Counted from the stretch's first letter, positions 1 to 8,909 are shown. The stretch: 64,000 nucleotides of DNA from Bog-473 sp963807775 (GCA_963807775.1 CAWECY010000010.1:310001-374000); one strand, 5' to 3'. Notes: generated from the letters alone by a model not told the origin. Numbers and translations: made by a program.

Positions 1-2
1 AG

Positions 3-686
3 ATGGGCTTGATGAGCCAGATAAGTGAGTTCGTGCTGTGCGAGGCTCTGGCCCAATTGGCCCTTTGGCGGCGGGCTGGACTCGATATCGGGATTGCCGT
101 CAACGTCTCCGGCCGCGAGTTTGCCGACTCCAGCCTCGTTGAACGGGTGGCGAGAAATTTGCAGGCCAATAATCTCCCGCCCGACGTCGTCACGCTCGAA
201 GTGACCGAGACGGAGATCATGGCCGACCTCGGAAAAGCGAGCACAGTTCTCGACGAACTGGCAGATCTGGGGATCCGGATTGCCATTGACGACTACGGAA
301 CGGGCTATTCGTCTCTGGCCTATCTCCACCACCTTCCGGTCCAAGATCTGAAGATCGACCGGTCTTTCGTGACCAACCTCCCCAACGAAGCGAGCAACAC
401 GATCATCGTTCGATCTTCCATCGCCATGGCGCACTCACTCGGGCTCACCGTGATTGCTGAAGGAGCCGAGGACGAGACGACATGCGCGATTTTGGCCGAC
501 GCCGAATGCGACTCGATTCAGGGCTACTACCTCGCGAGGCCGATGGCGGCCGCCGACCTTCAGAAGTGGCTCTTGCAGGGCCCAGCTCTCGAGTTTGCGC
601 CGCTCGACCCTCGGGGCGTCATTGAAGACGAGGGGCCGAGGCACCTGAAGTTACCTGTCAGTCAGCGCAGGCGTCGGGCGATCTGA
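3..686 (+). CDS. EAL-domain cyclic-di-GMP phosphodiesterase, C-terminal part (gene begins before the window)
   Basis: EAL domains hydrolyse cyclic di-GMP to pGpG. The visible 227 residues carry the conserved stretches NVSG, EVTETE, DDYGTGYSS, LKIDRSFV and QGYYLARP in the right order. The metal-binding Asp pair (DDYGTG) and the catalytic Lys (LKID) are present. The loop usually written AEGVE reads AEGAE. The EAL signature itself would lie upstream, so the frame certainly continues outside the window and the ATG at 3 is internal. Whether a GGDEF or sensor domain precedes it cannot be seen. The tail after about residue 190 is low in conservation and basic. Identification of the domain is secure; activity is inferred from the retained residues. 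Confidence 0.93.
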   Translation: MGLMSQISEFVLCEALAQLALWRRAGLDIGIAVNVSGREFADSSLVERVARNLQANNLPPDVVTLEVTETEIMADLGKASTVLDELADLGIRIAIDDYGTGYSSLAYLHHLPVQDLKIDRSFVTNLPNEASNTIIVRSSIAMAHSLGLTVIAEGAEDETTCAILADAECDSIQGYYLARPMAAADLQKWLLQGPALEFAPLDPRGVIEDEGPRHLKLPVSQRRRRAI

Positions 687-1328
687 AGACCGGGCGCTTG
701 GGCGCTCGTCGTGCCTGAAATCCGACCTGCAACGCCCATTCGCAGGGCGCGCCAGAGGCGCTCTATACCCCAGCCAAGGCCCACTTAAACCGGCTTAAAA
801 CCTCATATGAACAGGAAGTGCCCAATTCCTGGTTGCATTGAGGTTGCAAGTTGGGCAAAACTCGGCGCGGGGTATGGAGGGCACCGGTTGCCACGGTGTA
901 TCGCCCTCACATCCCCCACCTGTATCCGACGTGCGGAAGGAGGGGTACGGATGTCTGACTTCGGAACTTCCTGGGGCTAAGGAGTGGTGGTGTGAGCCGC
1001 CACGCTTGAGCCATAGCCAAGCACTCGTCCCGTTCCGCACTGGTACGGGGTGTTGCTTGGGCAGTATCGGCACGGCGGGCTGTCGCCTTTAGGGGATTCG
1101 ACCCCTGAATTCAGGTGGCACCCGCCGTCGTCGCGTCTTTGAGCTACCAAGAGCCAGACTCGTGCAGGATCCTCACGGAGGGCCGCCGGATCGACTACAA
1201 CATTGGCGGGTCCACTGTGGGTACGGCAGACCCGCCCAGGATGTGCTCGAAGAACCGGATCCACCCATAGCCAGCGCCAACGCTCGCAGGTCAGGTGGTT
1301 CAACGATCGTGGTGCGGTCGTCGTGAGG
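687..1328. other. Intergenic stretch, no supported gene
   Basis: About 640 bases between the EAL gene and the MFS gene. Short open frames occur on both strands but none has a family motif, a good ribosome binding site or conserved-looking composition. No tRNA, strong terminator or repeat was seen. Confidence 0.5.
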
Positions 1329-2555
1329 ATGCTCCGTGCGCCGGGAGGTCGTCTGCTCGGGCGCTCGTTCGAACGCCTCTGGCTGGGTTCTACCTTTGCG
1401 AGCTCGGGTGACGGACTTGCCCTAGGGGCAGTCCCACTCCTCGCGGTAGCTGTGGACCCTCACCCCGTCGCGGTGTCCCTTGTCGTCGCAGCAGACAGCC
1501 TTCCGTGGCTTCTCATGGCGCTCCCGGCTGGCGAGTTCGCGGACCGGTTCGAACGGGGACCCCTTATTGCCCTGATGAACTTGCTTCGCGCCGTGGTGAT
1601 GCTGGTTGCCGTGCTCCTGATTCTGAGCGACGAGATGACCATCGCTCTGCTGATCGTGATCGCCCTTGCGAACTCGGCTGGCCGGGCCATCTACTACTCC
1701 TCAATGCAAGCCATGGCTGCCGCGCTCGTCGAGCCAGCAGCCCTCGAGCGCGCAAATGGAGTGCTGAGCGGTACCGAAGCCGCCACCGAGCATCTCGCCG
1801 GCCCCGTCATCGGCACCTCACTGTTCGCGTGGAGTCAGTCGACGCCCTTCCTGGGCGAATCGATCGCGTTGATGCTGTCGTGCTTCCCCTTTGCCACGTT
1901 CCACCTGAGGATGGCGCCCCAAGCGACCGGGGAGACTTCTCGATCCATGTGGGACGGCGCCAAGCACCTGATGGCCGACCGCCGCCTACGCGTGCTGCTC
2001 TTCATGGTCGCATCGCTGGCCGGGCTCCAGGGAATGGTGACCGGCGTCCTCGTGCTCCTGGCGACCACCGAATGGGGTATCAGGCCAGCCTTGTACGGGG
2101 TCTTCCTCGCGGCGGGGGCCGTCGGGAACCTCTTGGGCAGCGTCCTCGCGGCGAGGCTCGTCGCTCGCTTTGGCAGCGCGCCGACCCTGATCGGCACCGC
2201 CGTCGTCTCGGGTGTCGGGTACCTGATCATGGCAGCGGCCCAGAGTTGGCTCACAGCGGGTCCGGCCTTCATTCTCATGGGCATGGCCGTAGCAGCAGGA
2301 TCCGTTGTGGCGATCTCAGTCCGCCAACGGCTGACTCCAGCCGATCTCATGGGGAGGGTCGGCAGCACGTGGCGCGGCATCGTATGGGGTGCTCTTCCCG
2401 TGGGTGCCGTGCTCGCAGGCAGCCTGGCCGCCATCGGGGGACTTCGGTTGCCGGTTGTGCTGGCCGGGTCGCTCCAATGTGCCGTCGGCATCGTCTTTGC
2501 CCGTCCACTTCTCAGGAGCGTGCGGGAGGACACTGGCCCGTCGTCAGCCGTTTGA
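1329..2555 (+). CDS. MFS transporter (EntS/MFS_3-like exporter)
   Basis: A 408-residue polytopic membrane protein of the major facilitator superfamily, most like the MFS_3 exporters that include EntS and multidrug pumps. About 10 to 12 hydrophobic segments are visible. The N-terminal FERLWLGSTFASSGDGL and the loop after TM2-3 with FADRFERGPL (the D-R pair of MFS loop 2-3) fit the family. The frame stays open upstream to 1203, but that part is not membrane-like. The ATG at 1329 (or GTG at 1323) just ahead of the first amphipathic stretch is therefore preferred. It stands alone on its strand. Substrate is unknown. Confidence 0.85.
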   Translation: MLRAPGGRLLGRSFERLWLGSTFASSGDGLALGAVPLLAVAVDPHPVAVSLVVAADSLPWLLMALPAGEFADRFERGPLIALMNLLRAVVMLVAVLLILSDEMTIALLIVIALANSAGRAIYYSSMQAMAAALVEPAALERANGVLSGTEAATEHLAGPVIGTSLFAWSQSTPFLGESIALMLSCFPFATFHLRMAPQATGETSRSMWDGAKHLMADRRLRVLLFMVASLAGLQGMVTGVLVLLATTEWGIRPALYGVFLAAGAVGNLLGSVLAARLVARFGSAPTLIGTAVVSGVGYLIMAAAQSWLTAGPAFILMGMAVAAGSVVAISVRQRLTPADLMGRVGSTWRGIVWGALPVGAVLAGSLAAIGGLRLPVVLAGSLQCAVGIVFARPLLRSVREDTGPSSAV

Positions 2556-2918
2556 TCTCGTTTTGTCCGAAGTAGCATGGTGCGCGAACGCCCTTGGCAG
2601 ACACCTGAAGGCTGCGGGGGGTCGATCTTCTCGTTGCGATCTCAGCGCAGAGCGTCGTGTCGTGTCGAACTGGATGGCCACTCGGCCGTCTGGGAAGTCT
2701 TGTCCATCGCTTCCGCCATCGATCCAGGCGCGGCCGTTCTCGCCGAAGAACTTGCGGTGCCAGGAGACCAGCGCTTCTGGAACTTCGATACGCGGGCCGG
2801 CGGGACTGCTCACGGTGCTTAGGCTCGCACAGTCCGGTGCCCCAGAACACGCCGGGACGGTGAGGAAGTAACGGCCTCTCAGGAGAAGGATCGCGTTTCG
2901 GTAGCCAAGGAATGCAGA
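2556..2918. other. Intergenic stretch with a possible decayed minus-strand fragment
   Basis: No confident gene. On the minus strand around 2700-2810 the peptide VPEALVSWHRKFFGENGRAW is reminiscent of the N-terminus of aminoglycoside phosphotransferase-like kinases. It leads into unrelated sequence with no start or domain, so it can at most be a gene relic. The ribosome binding site for the next gene (AAGGA at about 2908) lies at the right edge. Confidence 0.25.
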
Positions 2919-3404
2919 ATGGTCACAGAAGCGATGCTCGGCGCCCTCGGACCGAGCAAACTTGGCGACATGTTGCTGCGAGGGCGCGTGAGTAGTGGCA
3001 TCGGCAATCTGGCCCACTGGATGACCGTTTACTCGGACCTGTACGAAACGAAGACCGGCGTCCGTCTTTACCCAGGAAGCCTCAACGTCGTACTCGACCA
3101 CGCCTGGCATGTGGGTGACCAGCGGGTCCGGCTGGAGCCCCCCGATGTAGGGGTCGGCCTGAGCATTGTCCCGTGCACCATCGAGCGCCTTGAGGCCTTC
3201 ATCGTCCGCACGGACAAGAACGACCGGGGCCAGGGTGACCATCTGCCGAACATTCTGGAAGTCGCAGCAGCCGTTCGACTACGAGATGCTCTTGGCCTTC
3301 AGGACGGAGACGAGGTCGAGATCATCGTTGCTGACCAGGCAACGGCTGACGATGCGCTTGGGCCTCGTCACCCTGGTCGTAGACGACTACGACGGGGCGA
3401 TTGA
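2919..3404 (+). CDS. DUF120 family, archaeal-type CTP-dependent riboflavin kinase (RibK-like)
   Basis: The 161-residue protein matches the DUF120 fold typified by Methanocaldococcus RibK, which phosphorylates riboflavin to FMN using CTP. Visible landmarks are LRGRVSSGIGNLAHWM near residue 20, TGVRLYPGSLNVVLD near 46 (the family T-G-x-x-x-Y-P-G-T-L-N signature), an acidic/hydrophobic middle, and LRDALGLQDGDEVEI near 130. Length is that of a stand-alone kinase domain. The ATG at 2919 has AAGGA six bases upstream. The last 20 or so residues are basic and overlap the start of a VOC-like frame at 3352. Bacteria normally use the unrelated ATP-dependent RibF, so this is unusual. Family assignment is by motif; enzyme activity is inferred. 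Confidence 0.8.
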   Translation: MVTEAMLGALGPSKLGDMLLRGRVSSGIGNLAHWMTVYSDLYETKTGVRLYPGSLNVVLDHAWHVGDQRVRLEPPDVGVGLSIVPCTIERLEAFIVRTDKNDRGQGDHLPNILEVAAAVRLRDALGLQDGDEVEIIVADQATADDALGPRHPGRRRLRRGD

Positions 3405-3622
3405 GTCCTTCGTCAATGTAGTTGCCTTCGACCTGGTCGAGGACTCACCGGCTGAGAGCGAGAGTGGGCGACCCAAGCGGTGGGTCGTCGTGCGGCCAGC
3501 GGGTGCTCTGACCGGATCGTCCTGGCTACAGCAGAGGTTCCAGAACAGATCGTCCTCCGATCGCGCGGAAAAGAGAGTGACCAGGCGGCCACGCTGGTCC
3601 TTGACTCTCCAGGCTCTGTTCG
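3352..3622 (+). pseudogene. VOC (glyoxalase/bleomycin-resistance) family remnant
   Basis: From the ATG at 3352 the frame reads MRLGLVTLVVDDYDGAIESF and then KRWVVVRPAGA, the first beta-alpha-beta-beta-beta module of a VOC metalloenzyme. After about residue 55 the reading frame is lost. Continuing VOC-like sequence (VLATAEVPEQIVL) appears in another frame to about 3560, and the second module is missing. The start overlaps the 3' end of the DUF120 gene by 53 bases, which suggests former translational coupling. The fragment ends before the amidohydrolase ribosome binding site. A frameshifted and truncated gene is the simplest reading. Confidence 0.6.
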
Positions 3623-3686
3623 TAATCCGGCGGTAGGGTCTATAGAAACGTTCCGGTTCATCTGGAGCGTTTGGATAGGAGGCGCA

Positions 3687-4832
3687 GTGAACCTGCTCAT
3701 CGACTCCGACACCCATCTCTTTGAGCCGTCCGGGATGTGGCAGGAGTACGTCGACCCGGCGGATCGCGACGTTGCACTGCACATGGAAAAAGACGACCTC
3801 GGTTATACCTGGTTGATGTTCGGCGATCGTCGCCTGAGCTTGGGGGGTCCACATCGCCCGGGTGACGTCGACGGTATCGGCGTTTTTCGGCAACGTTTGC
3901 TGGATGGCTTGCCCGCTGATTTTGACCTCGATGAGTTCACAGCGAGCTATTCCGACCCAGAGGATCGCCTCCTTCAGCTAGATCGGGCTGGTTTCGACGC
4001 CTCGATCATGTTTCCGAACTACGGGATAAGTTGGGAGCGAGCTCTCCAGCATGATTTGCGCGCCACCTTGGCGAACATGACCGCGTGGAACCGTTGGATC
4101 CTAGAGATCGCCGCCAAAGGTGGGGGGCGGCTCTACCCGGTGGCCCACTTGAGTCTTCGGAATTTGGCGTGGCTTGAAGCTCAGTTGGCGACACTGGCCG
4201 GTGGTGGCATCCGTCTGGCCTTGATCGCGCCCGCGTTGGTGGACGGACAGCCCTTGTCACACCCCGATCTCGATCGCGCTTGGGCTGCATTCGTGGACCA
4301 CGGGATCACCCCGGTGTTCCACGTCGCCAATCAACCTCGCCCATTCGACGAGGCGTGGTACGGAGAGGATATGGAAGGGGGGATCACACCGCTTAGCGTC
4401 GTCTTCATATGGACGGCCGCAGCGCTCGCGATCACCGACCTCATCCTGAATGGTGTTTTGGAGCGCTACCCAGATCTTCGGATGGGCATCATGGAACTAT
4501 CTGCGATATGGGTGCCGCAGCACCTGCAGATGATGGATGGCGGTTACCGCCACACCGCCCGTTTCAATGGCGAATCGACAGAACTCTCTCTCATGCCAAG
4601 CGAATACTTCCGACGTCAGGTACGGGTTGCTGCCTTCTCGTACGAGCAACCGCGCCGACTTATAGCAAGCTCGGGAGACATCTTCATGGCGTGCAGTGAC
4701 TATCCCCATACCGAGGGGACGTTTACCGCCATCGAGGACTACAAAACCTCAGGGCTTGTGCCGGAGGACGGCTCTGCAGGCTTCTTTGGAGGCAACGCCG
4801 CTTATCTTCTGAGGGCGCCCTGGCCGAACTGA
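3687..4832 (+). CDS. Amidohydrolase-family (PF04909-type) metal-dependent hydrolase
   Basis: A 381-residue TIM-barrel hydrolase of the amidohydrolase 2 group, which includes ACMSD-like decarboxylases and related hydrolases. The N-terminus LLIDSDTHLFEP carries the first metal-site His, VFHVANQP a mid-barrel His, and CSDYPHTEG near residue 335 the conserved Asp. The GTG at 3687 is chosen because a strong AGGAGG sits seven bases upstream; the open frame further upstream overlaps the VOC remnant and is not conserved-looking. Members of this actinobacterial subgroup are abundant and mostly uncharacterised, so the substrate is unknown. Confidence 0.85.
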   Translation: MNLLIDSDTHLFEPSGMWQEYVDPADRDVALHMEKDDLGYTWLMFGDRRLSLGGPHRPGDVDGIGVFRQRLLDGLPADFDLDEFTASYSDPEDRLLQLDRAGFDASIMFPNYGISWERALQHDLRATLANMTAWNRWILEIAAKGGGRLYPVAHLSLRNLAWLEAQLATLAGGGIRLALIAPALVDGQPLSHPDLDRAWAAFVDHGITPVFHVANQPRPFDEAWYGEDMEGGITPLSVVFIWTAAALAITDLILNGVLERYPDLRMGIMELSAIWVPQHLQMMDGGYRHTARFNGESTELSLMPSEYFRRQVRVAAFSYEQPRRLIASSGDIFMACSDYPHTEGTFTAIEDYKTSGLVPEDGSAGFFGGNAAYLLRAPWPN

Positions 4833-5227
4833 AGAGCTGGGATAGGTATCTCTAACAATCCCTGTAGCGCCGATGCCCGGCAGGCCCAGGGTGCCCCAGA
4901 ACTGGCCGGGCTCGCCGGGCTGGGGTGTAGCCGATCGGCACAGGACGAATAGCTGCCCACCTTCCGGAGTCGTGCTTCATCGGCAAGACAGGGAGTGAGG
5001 ATCGGCATTGGCTCTCTCTTCCAGATAATCACTAAGTCGTTCCGGGTCAGGAAGCCGGACATCTCACCAGCGTCCTGGGCTACTCATCACGCAATCGCAC
5101 GAATGCCTCCGGCGCGGCCCTAATACCGCGCAGTTCGGCTATGTTCCTCACCGAAGCCAGCCGGCGTCCGGATGAATCGCCTCTAGCCCGATCGGGCTTG
5201 GGAGCCCTCCTCCCTTTAGGAAGACGT
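4833..5227. other. Intergenic stretch, no supported gene
   Basis: About 395 bases. The small minus-strand open frame here shows no family features. An AGGA at 5218-5221, with alternative upstream starts such as the ATG at 5141, belongs to the next gene. Confidence 0.4.
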
Positions 5228-6466
5228 GTGTTAGTGAGAAAGCTGATTGTGAATCTCGTCGCGGCAAGCATCGGCGCAACCGTTTTCGCGGTTGTAGGGC
5301 CAATCTTCGTGGCGCCCGCCGCATCGGCCTCGTCCTTGGCGTCGAAGCCATCGACCAGCGTGCTGCTTCCCGTATCTGCAGCCAAAAAGGCGGGATTCAC
5401 GGAAGTCGTCAACGCTCCCTCTACCTCAACGAACACAGGCGTCACGGGCTGCCCCTATGGAGCCCAAGAGGAATTCGAGAGCGCATCCGGAAACCTCGGG
5501 CTGGTGTCTGAGGTGCTCTACTGCGCATCAACGGCAGATGCGGTCACACTCTTGAAGGGTCTTGAATCCAACGCCAAGTCGCTAGCGGGTCTGAGCCCTC
5601 CGAGGAATCTCGGGTCGACAGCCGTCGAGCGATTGGGGACGAATTCGACCTACCTCATCGCCTGGCGCCGCGGCGCCGCATTCGAGTTCACCGGCCTGTC
5701 CACGGACCTGCCCTCGAGTTCGACGACAAGTACCACCACGGGGACCCCGGTTCCGCTCACCGCGCAGGACAGGCAGGTGCTAGCAAACGCAGCGACACAA
5801 CAGAGCGCGAGATTCACGAGGGTGACGGTTTCTTCGGGGACCAGCGGTTCCGCGGCCGATGCGAAGGCACAGGTAGCCGCAAACGCGACTTCGGTGGCTG
5901 CCGGCTGTCCAAAGAATCCGGCTACAGCGCTGAAGAAGCCGAAGTGGAGCAGCGCACCGGCGACGATCATCGATACCGCCAAGGTCTATACCGCCACGGT
6001 GAAGACCGATGTGGGCACATTCGTCATTGCGCTTGATGCAAAGGATGCACCCCAAACCGTCAACAATTTCGTCTTCCTAGCTCAGCACCGTTTCTTCGAC
6101 TGCGTGATCTTCCATCGGGTCATCCCGGGGTTCGTGGATCAAACGGGGGACCCTACCGGAACGGGGAGCGGCGGCCCGGGGTACACCATCCCCGACGAGC
6201 TGCCCGCGAAGGCATCGAATCCTGCTGACCAGTACCCGCTCGGATCCGTGGCGATGGCCAACACCGGCCAACCGCATACCGGCGGCAGCCAGTGGTTCAT
6301 AGTCGCCGGAGCGGAGGGCGAATCGCTACCGAATTCGTACTCCCTGTTCGGTCATGTCACCTCGGGGATGAGCGTTGTCGAAAAGATCAATGCGCAAGGA
6401 AGCGCGTCAGGAGTCCCTCCCGACGTGACTCATCGGATGCTGAAGGTAACTATCACCTCGTCCTAA
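5228..6466 (+). CDS. Secreted cyclophilin-type peptidyl-prolyl isomerase with an extra N-terminal domain
   Basis: About 412 residues. The first 40 form a signal peptide (VRKLIVN followed by a long hydrophobic run ending near APAASAS). A 200-residue region of unknown type with Ser/Thr-rich linkers follows, then a cyclophilin domain from about residue 255 to the end. Cyclophilin landmarks are FHRVIPGF, GSGGPGYTIPDE, MANTGQPHTGGSQWFI and YSLFGHVTSGM. The catalytic Arg (HRVIPGF) and the QWFI strand are present, so isomerase activity is likely. It probably acts outside the membrane on secreted proteins. The start is uncertain: GTG 5228 is best spaced from AGGA, but GTG 5234 and ATG 5141 are alternatives. 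The N-terminal domain is unrecognised. Confidence 0.88.
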   Translation: MLVRKLIVNLVAASIGATVFAVVGPIFVAPAASASSLASKPSTSVLLPVSAAKKAGFTEVVNAPSTSTNTGVTGCPYGAQEEFESASGNLGLVSEVLYCASTADAVTLLKGLESNAKSLAGLSPPRNLGSTAVERLGTNSTYLIAWRRGAAFEFTGLSTDLPSSSTTSTTTGTPVPLTAQDRQVLANAATQQSARFTRVTVSSGTSGSAADAKAQVAANATSVAAGCPKNPATALKKPKWSSAPATIIDTAKVYTATVKTDVGTFVIALDAKDAPQTVNNFVFLAQHRFFDCVIFHRVIPGFVDQTGDPTGTGSGGPGYTIPDELPAKASNPADQYPLGSVAMANTGQPHTGGSQWFIVAGAEGESLPNSYSLFGHVTSGMSVVEKINAQGSASGVPPDVTHRMLKVTITSS

Positions 6467-6596
6467 CCGTCACGGCACGGCGAACTCTCACGAGTCAATA
6501 AGCGCCGGCCTAACCCAGGTCACTTCCGCCATCAAGGGGCCACACGACAGGCGGACCGGCCGAAACCGACGGCGTGATCCACGCCGTGATCTTCCC

Positions 6597-6776
6597 TCAG
6601 CTCATTTGTGAGTCGAGGATGGCAAGCGCTGAGCGAACCGCGGCAACTGCCCTGTCGAGGGCACCTCTTGCGTTCACCTCGTCATCTTTCCAATCAAGCC
6701 TTCCGCCCAGTTCCACCAGTGCAGCGTTGGCCTCGTCGAGTAGATCCACTATGCGAACGAGCTGCTCGCCGTCCAT
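6597..6776 (-). CDS. Small hypothetical protein
   Basis: A 59-residue acidic, probably helical protein starting MDGEQLVRIVDLLDEANAAL. Codon use and amphipathic spacing look real, but no family is recognised. The start ATG lies two bases after the stop of another small minus-strand frame (6779-6976), so the two could be translated together. Real-gene status is a judgement from composition only. Confidence 0.4.
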   Translation of the reverse strand: MDGEQLVRIVDLLDEANAALVELGGRLDWKDDEVNARGALDRAVAAVRSALAILDSQMS

Positions 6777-6778
6777 AG

Positions 6779-6976
6779 CTAACAACTGTAAATCGTGCGA
6801 TGACGCTCGACAACATGACCAGTCACGCAACTAGTGAAGTCAGGCACCCAAGGCCCATCATCCATCTTCGCTAATGCGAACCAAGGGAATTCGGTGGTGC
6901 GGTATCCCTGGTCGGGAGTGGCGGTCAGTGTGACGTGTACACGAAAATTCAGTCGGCCGCTTGCTAGCGGCGGCAT
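6779..6976 (-). CDS. Small hypothetical protein, doubtful
   Basis: A 65-residue frame (LNFRVHVTLTATPDQGYRTT in the middle) immediately upstream of the 59-residue frame. Its composition is plausible for a beta-rich protein, but there is no recognisable family. It is listed only because of the two-base spacing to the following frame. Confidence 0.25.
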   Translation of the reverse strand: MPPLASGRLNFRVHVTLTATPDQGYRTTEFPWFALAKMDDGPWVPDFTSCVTGHVVERHRTIYSC

Positions 6977-7035
6977 GGCATGCCTAGAGGATTCTCCCTC
7001 GCGTGGGAATGGACCGGCAAAGCCACCCGCAATCG

Positions 7036-7935
7036 CTACGGCCAGCGCCCCGCCGGGTCAACTCGGATTGTCGAGCCCCCGTAGCGCAGCTTGACCCTGC
7101 CGCTGGCCAGGTCGAAGTGGGCGTTGGCGTTGGGCATGGGGCGGTTGTCCCCAAAGGGGAAGACGGGGTACTCGGTCGCTCCGCGGGGGCAGGGCTGGCT
7201 GTCGCCGAAGGCCATGAGATCGACGTCCCAGGGGGGTATGTCGCGCCAGCGTCGGGCACGGCTGTAGACCTCCATGAAGGCCGTGGAGGCCTCCTCGATC
7301 ATTGCTGGCATAGAGGCATGTCGCTGGGGAAAGGCCAGGCCACCGATCCATGTCCGATTGCCGACCAGTTCGGGGCGGCCCGGGCCGGTGTCTCGCAGAG
7401 CCGTCGGCTGGATGTAGAGGTCGAACCAGTCGGCGGGAACGTGCAGCTCGGCCGCAGGCTCGGAACGCAGAAGCGTGACCCGGTAGTCCCCGACGACCCA
7501 GGGATAGGGCCGACGCACTCCGACGAAGCGACCCTCGTGGGTGCCGAGTTCCCGGAAGCCTCCCGGGGCTAGTCGGGTGGCGTCGGCGTCAAAGGTCCAC
7601 CACGTGGAGAAGATGAGCCCCTTGCCAGCACCTCGAACGCGCTCTGGGTCCGAGATGTCGGTCTGCAGGCCGAGGTAGAACGTCGAGCCGTCGATGCGGC
7701 CCTGGCCCAGGGCAAGGTATATCCCGACCGAGCTTGTCGGGTCGGCGAGCACACTCAGGTCCCACTCCATGATGGACACGGGGGCCCCGAGATCCCAGCG
7801 GACGTAGATCCCAGCCACTGGCAAGCGGATCGCTCGGTCGAGTTCCCGACTCCGTCCGGGCCGCTCAGGAAGCGGCGCAGGTGACGTACCCAGCACTCGT
7901 CCAAGCAGGCTTCGTAGCCCACGCTTCATAGGCAC
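7036..7935 (-). CDS. Conserved-looking hypothetical protein (DUF3472-like middle)
   Basis: A 299-residue soluble protein, start ATG at 7935 or 7929, without signal peptide. The central part (FYLGLQTDISDPER, GAGKGLIFSTWW, FVGVRRPYPW) resembles the lectin-like beta-sandwich region of DUF3472 proteins, but the match is by eye and weak. The C-terminal third is rich in Trp, Pro and aromatic residues. It is monocistronic and its 5' end faces the tRNA-Ile island, so it is likely the last chromosomal gene before the island. No function is proposed. Confidence 0.6.
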   Translation of the reverse strand: MPMKRGLRSLLGRVLGTSPAPLPERPGRSRELDRAIRLPVAGIYVRWDLGAPVSIMEWDLSVLADPTSSVGIYLALGQGRIDGSTFYLGLQTDISDPERVRGAGKGLIFSTWWTFDADATRLAPGGFRELGTHEGRFVGVRRPYPWVVGDYRVTLLRSEPAAELHVPADWFDLYIQPTALRDTGPGRPELVGNRTWIGGLAFPQRHASMPAMIEEASTAFMEVYSRARRWRDIPPWDVDLMAFGDSQPCPRGATEYPVFPFGDNRPMPNANAHFDLASGRVKLRYGGSTIRVDPAGRWP

Positions 7936-8004
7936 TCATCCCATTATCTGCCAGGCGTTCGATGGGTCCTTGTTCAACTTCGACCTGAGTTCCGAGACAA
8001 ATGG

Positions 8005-8045
8005 TGGGGCTAGCTGGAATCGAACCAGCGACCTCAGCATTATCA
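8005..8045 (-). repeat. tRNA-Ile(GAT) 3'-half copy, outermost left attachment remnant
   Basis: Forty-one bases identical to positions 24155-24195 of the intact tRNA-Ile. They run from the discriminator base through the T-arm and variable loop to the anticodon loop, and identity stops exactly there. There is no D-arm, so it cannot be a functional tRNA. This is the signature left when an element carrying its own tRNA half integrates by site-specific recombination. Confidence 0.88.
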
Positions 8046-8214
8046 AGACAGATCCGGCGGATCCCTATGCGTGCCGACCCTTCCCACTCCGTCCTGGTCA
8101 GAGGGCAGGCGGGCGAGCACGCCGAGAACCAGCGGGACTACGTGGGTGGCACTGGCTTTGGCGGGCACACCTGGCACACGCCTGGGTCGCCCTGAAGTTG
8201 GGATAACTCAAGGA

Positions 8215-8243
8215 TTGACTGTATCTTTAACAGCGTATAACTA
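8215..8243 (+). promoter_or_regulatory. Probable sigma-70-type promoter of the tetR gene
   Basis: A TTGACT at 8215-8220 is followed 17 bases later by TAACTA (8238-8243), within a locally AT-rich stretch. An overlapping TATAAC gives 15-base spacing. It lies about 10 bases upstream of the first possible start of the TetR gene, which is a usual place for autorepression. Confidence 0.5.
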
Positions 8244-8252
8244 TATCGAACG

Positions 8253-8909
8253 ATGATAAAGTCTGCCGCAATGATCGACTGGCGTGAGGGACGCCGGCGT
8301 TCGGCACGCGAGGCAATCCTCGATGCCGCCTGGGCTCTCGTTCGCGAAGAGGGGCTGGCTGGCCTTTCGTTGCGGGACCTGGCCCGCAAAGCCGGAATTA
8401 CCACGCCTACCGTGTACACCTACTTCGACTCGAAGGGCGCCATCTACGACGCCATGTTCGGCCAAGCCGCTGCGCAGTTCGCCGAAGAGATGGCCGCACC
8501 TTGCGACTGCGAAGGCCCTCGGGATCTTCTCGTGGCAAGCGTGCGGCGGTTCTTCGAGTTCTGCACCAGTGATCCGGCGCGGTACCAATTGCTCTTTCAG
8601 CGCACGCTTCCTGGGTTCGAACCGTCATCAGAGTCCCATGAGCCGGCGGTGCGCGCCCTGGCCCAGGCTCGGGAATCGCTGGCTCTCAACGGGATCACCG
8701 AAGCCCGATACCTCGACATGTGGACGGCGCTGATCACCGGCCTCGTGAATCAGCAGGTTTCCAATGATCCCGGCGGGGATCGCTGGTACCTGCTCATCGA
8801 AGAGTCGGTCGACATGTACCTCGCTCACTGCCGGCTTATCAGCGCCTCCACCAAGGCTAAGGACCCGCCGCGAAATAGATCGCGACATCATGCCGCTGCG
8901 ATCGTGTAG
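8253..8909 (+). CDS. TetR/AcrR-family transcriptional regulator, C-terminus replaced by IS sequence
   Basis: The N-terminal helix-turn-helix is clear: AREAILDAAWALVREEGLAG, LSLRDLARKAGITTPTVYTY and FDSKGAIYDAM. A C-terminal ligand domain of the TetR_C_33/WHG sort follows. Start is ATG 8253, or ATG 8271 which gives the usual short arm. An insertion sequence enters at 8861, so the last 16 codons (after STKA) are read from the element. Joining 8860 to 10132 restores a 214-residue protein whose stop overlaps the next gene's GTG. The truncation touches only the tail, so repressor function may survive. The likely target is its own operon. Confidence 0.88.
   Translation: MIKSAAMIDWREGRRRSAREAILDAAWALVREEGLAGLSLRDLARKAGITTPTVYTYFDSKGAIYDAMFGQAAAQFAEEMAAPCDCEGPRDLLVASVRRFFEFCTSDPARYQLLFQRTLPGFEPSSESHEPAVRALAQARESLALNGITEARYLDMWTALITGLVNQQVSNDPGGDRWYLLIEESVDMYLAHCRLISASTKAKDPPRNRSRHHAAAIV

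Noticed and set aside
2544..3242. 232-residue minus-strand frame
   Set aside because: Antisense to the riboflavin-kinase-like gene; only the WHRKFFGENGRAW stretch raised interest and it does not extend to a kinase.
8001..8195. Open frame beginning MVGLAGIEPATSAL
   Set aside because: It is the translation of the tRNA-Ile 3' half read antisense, a well-known false protein. No gene.
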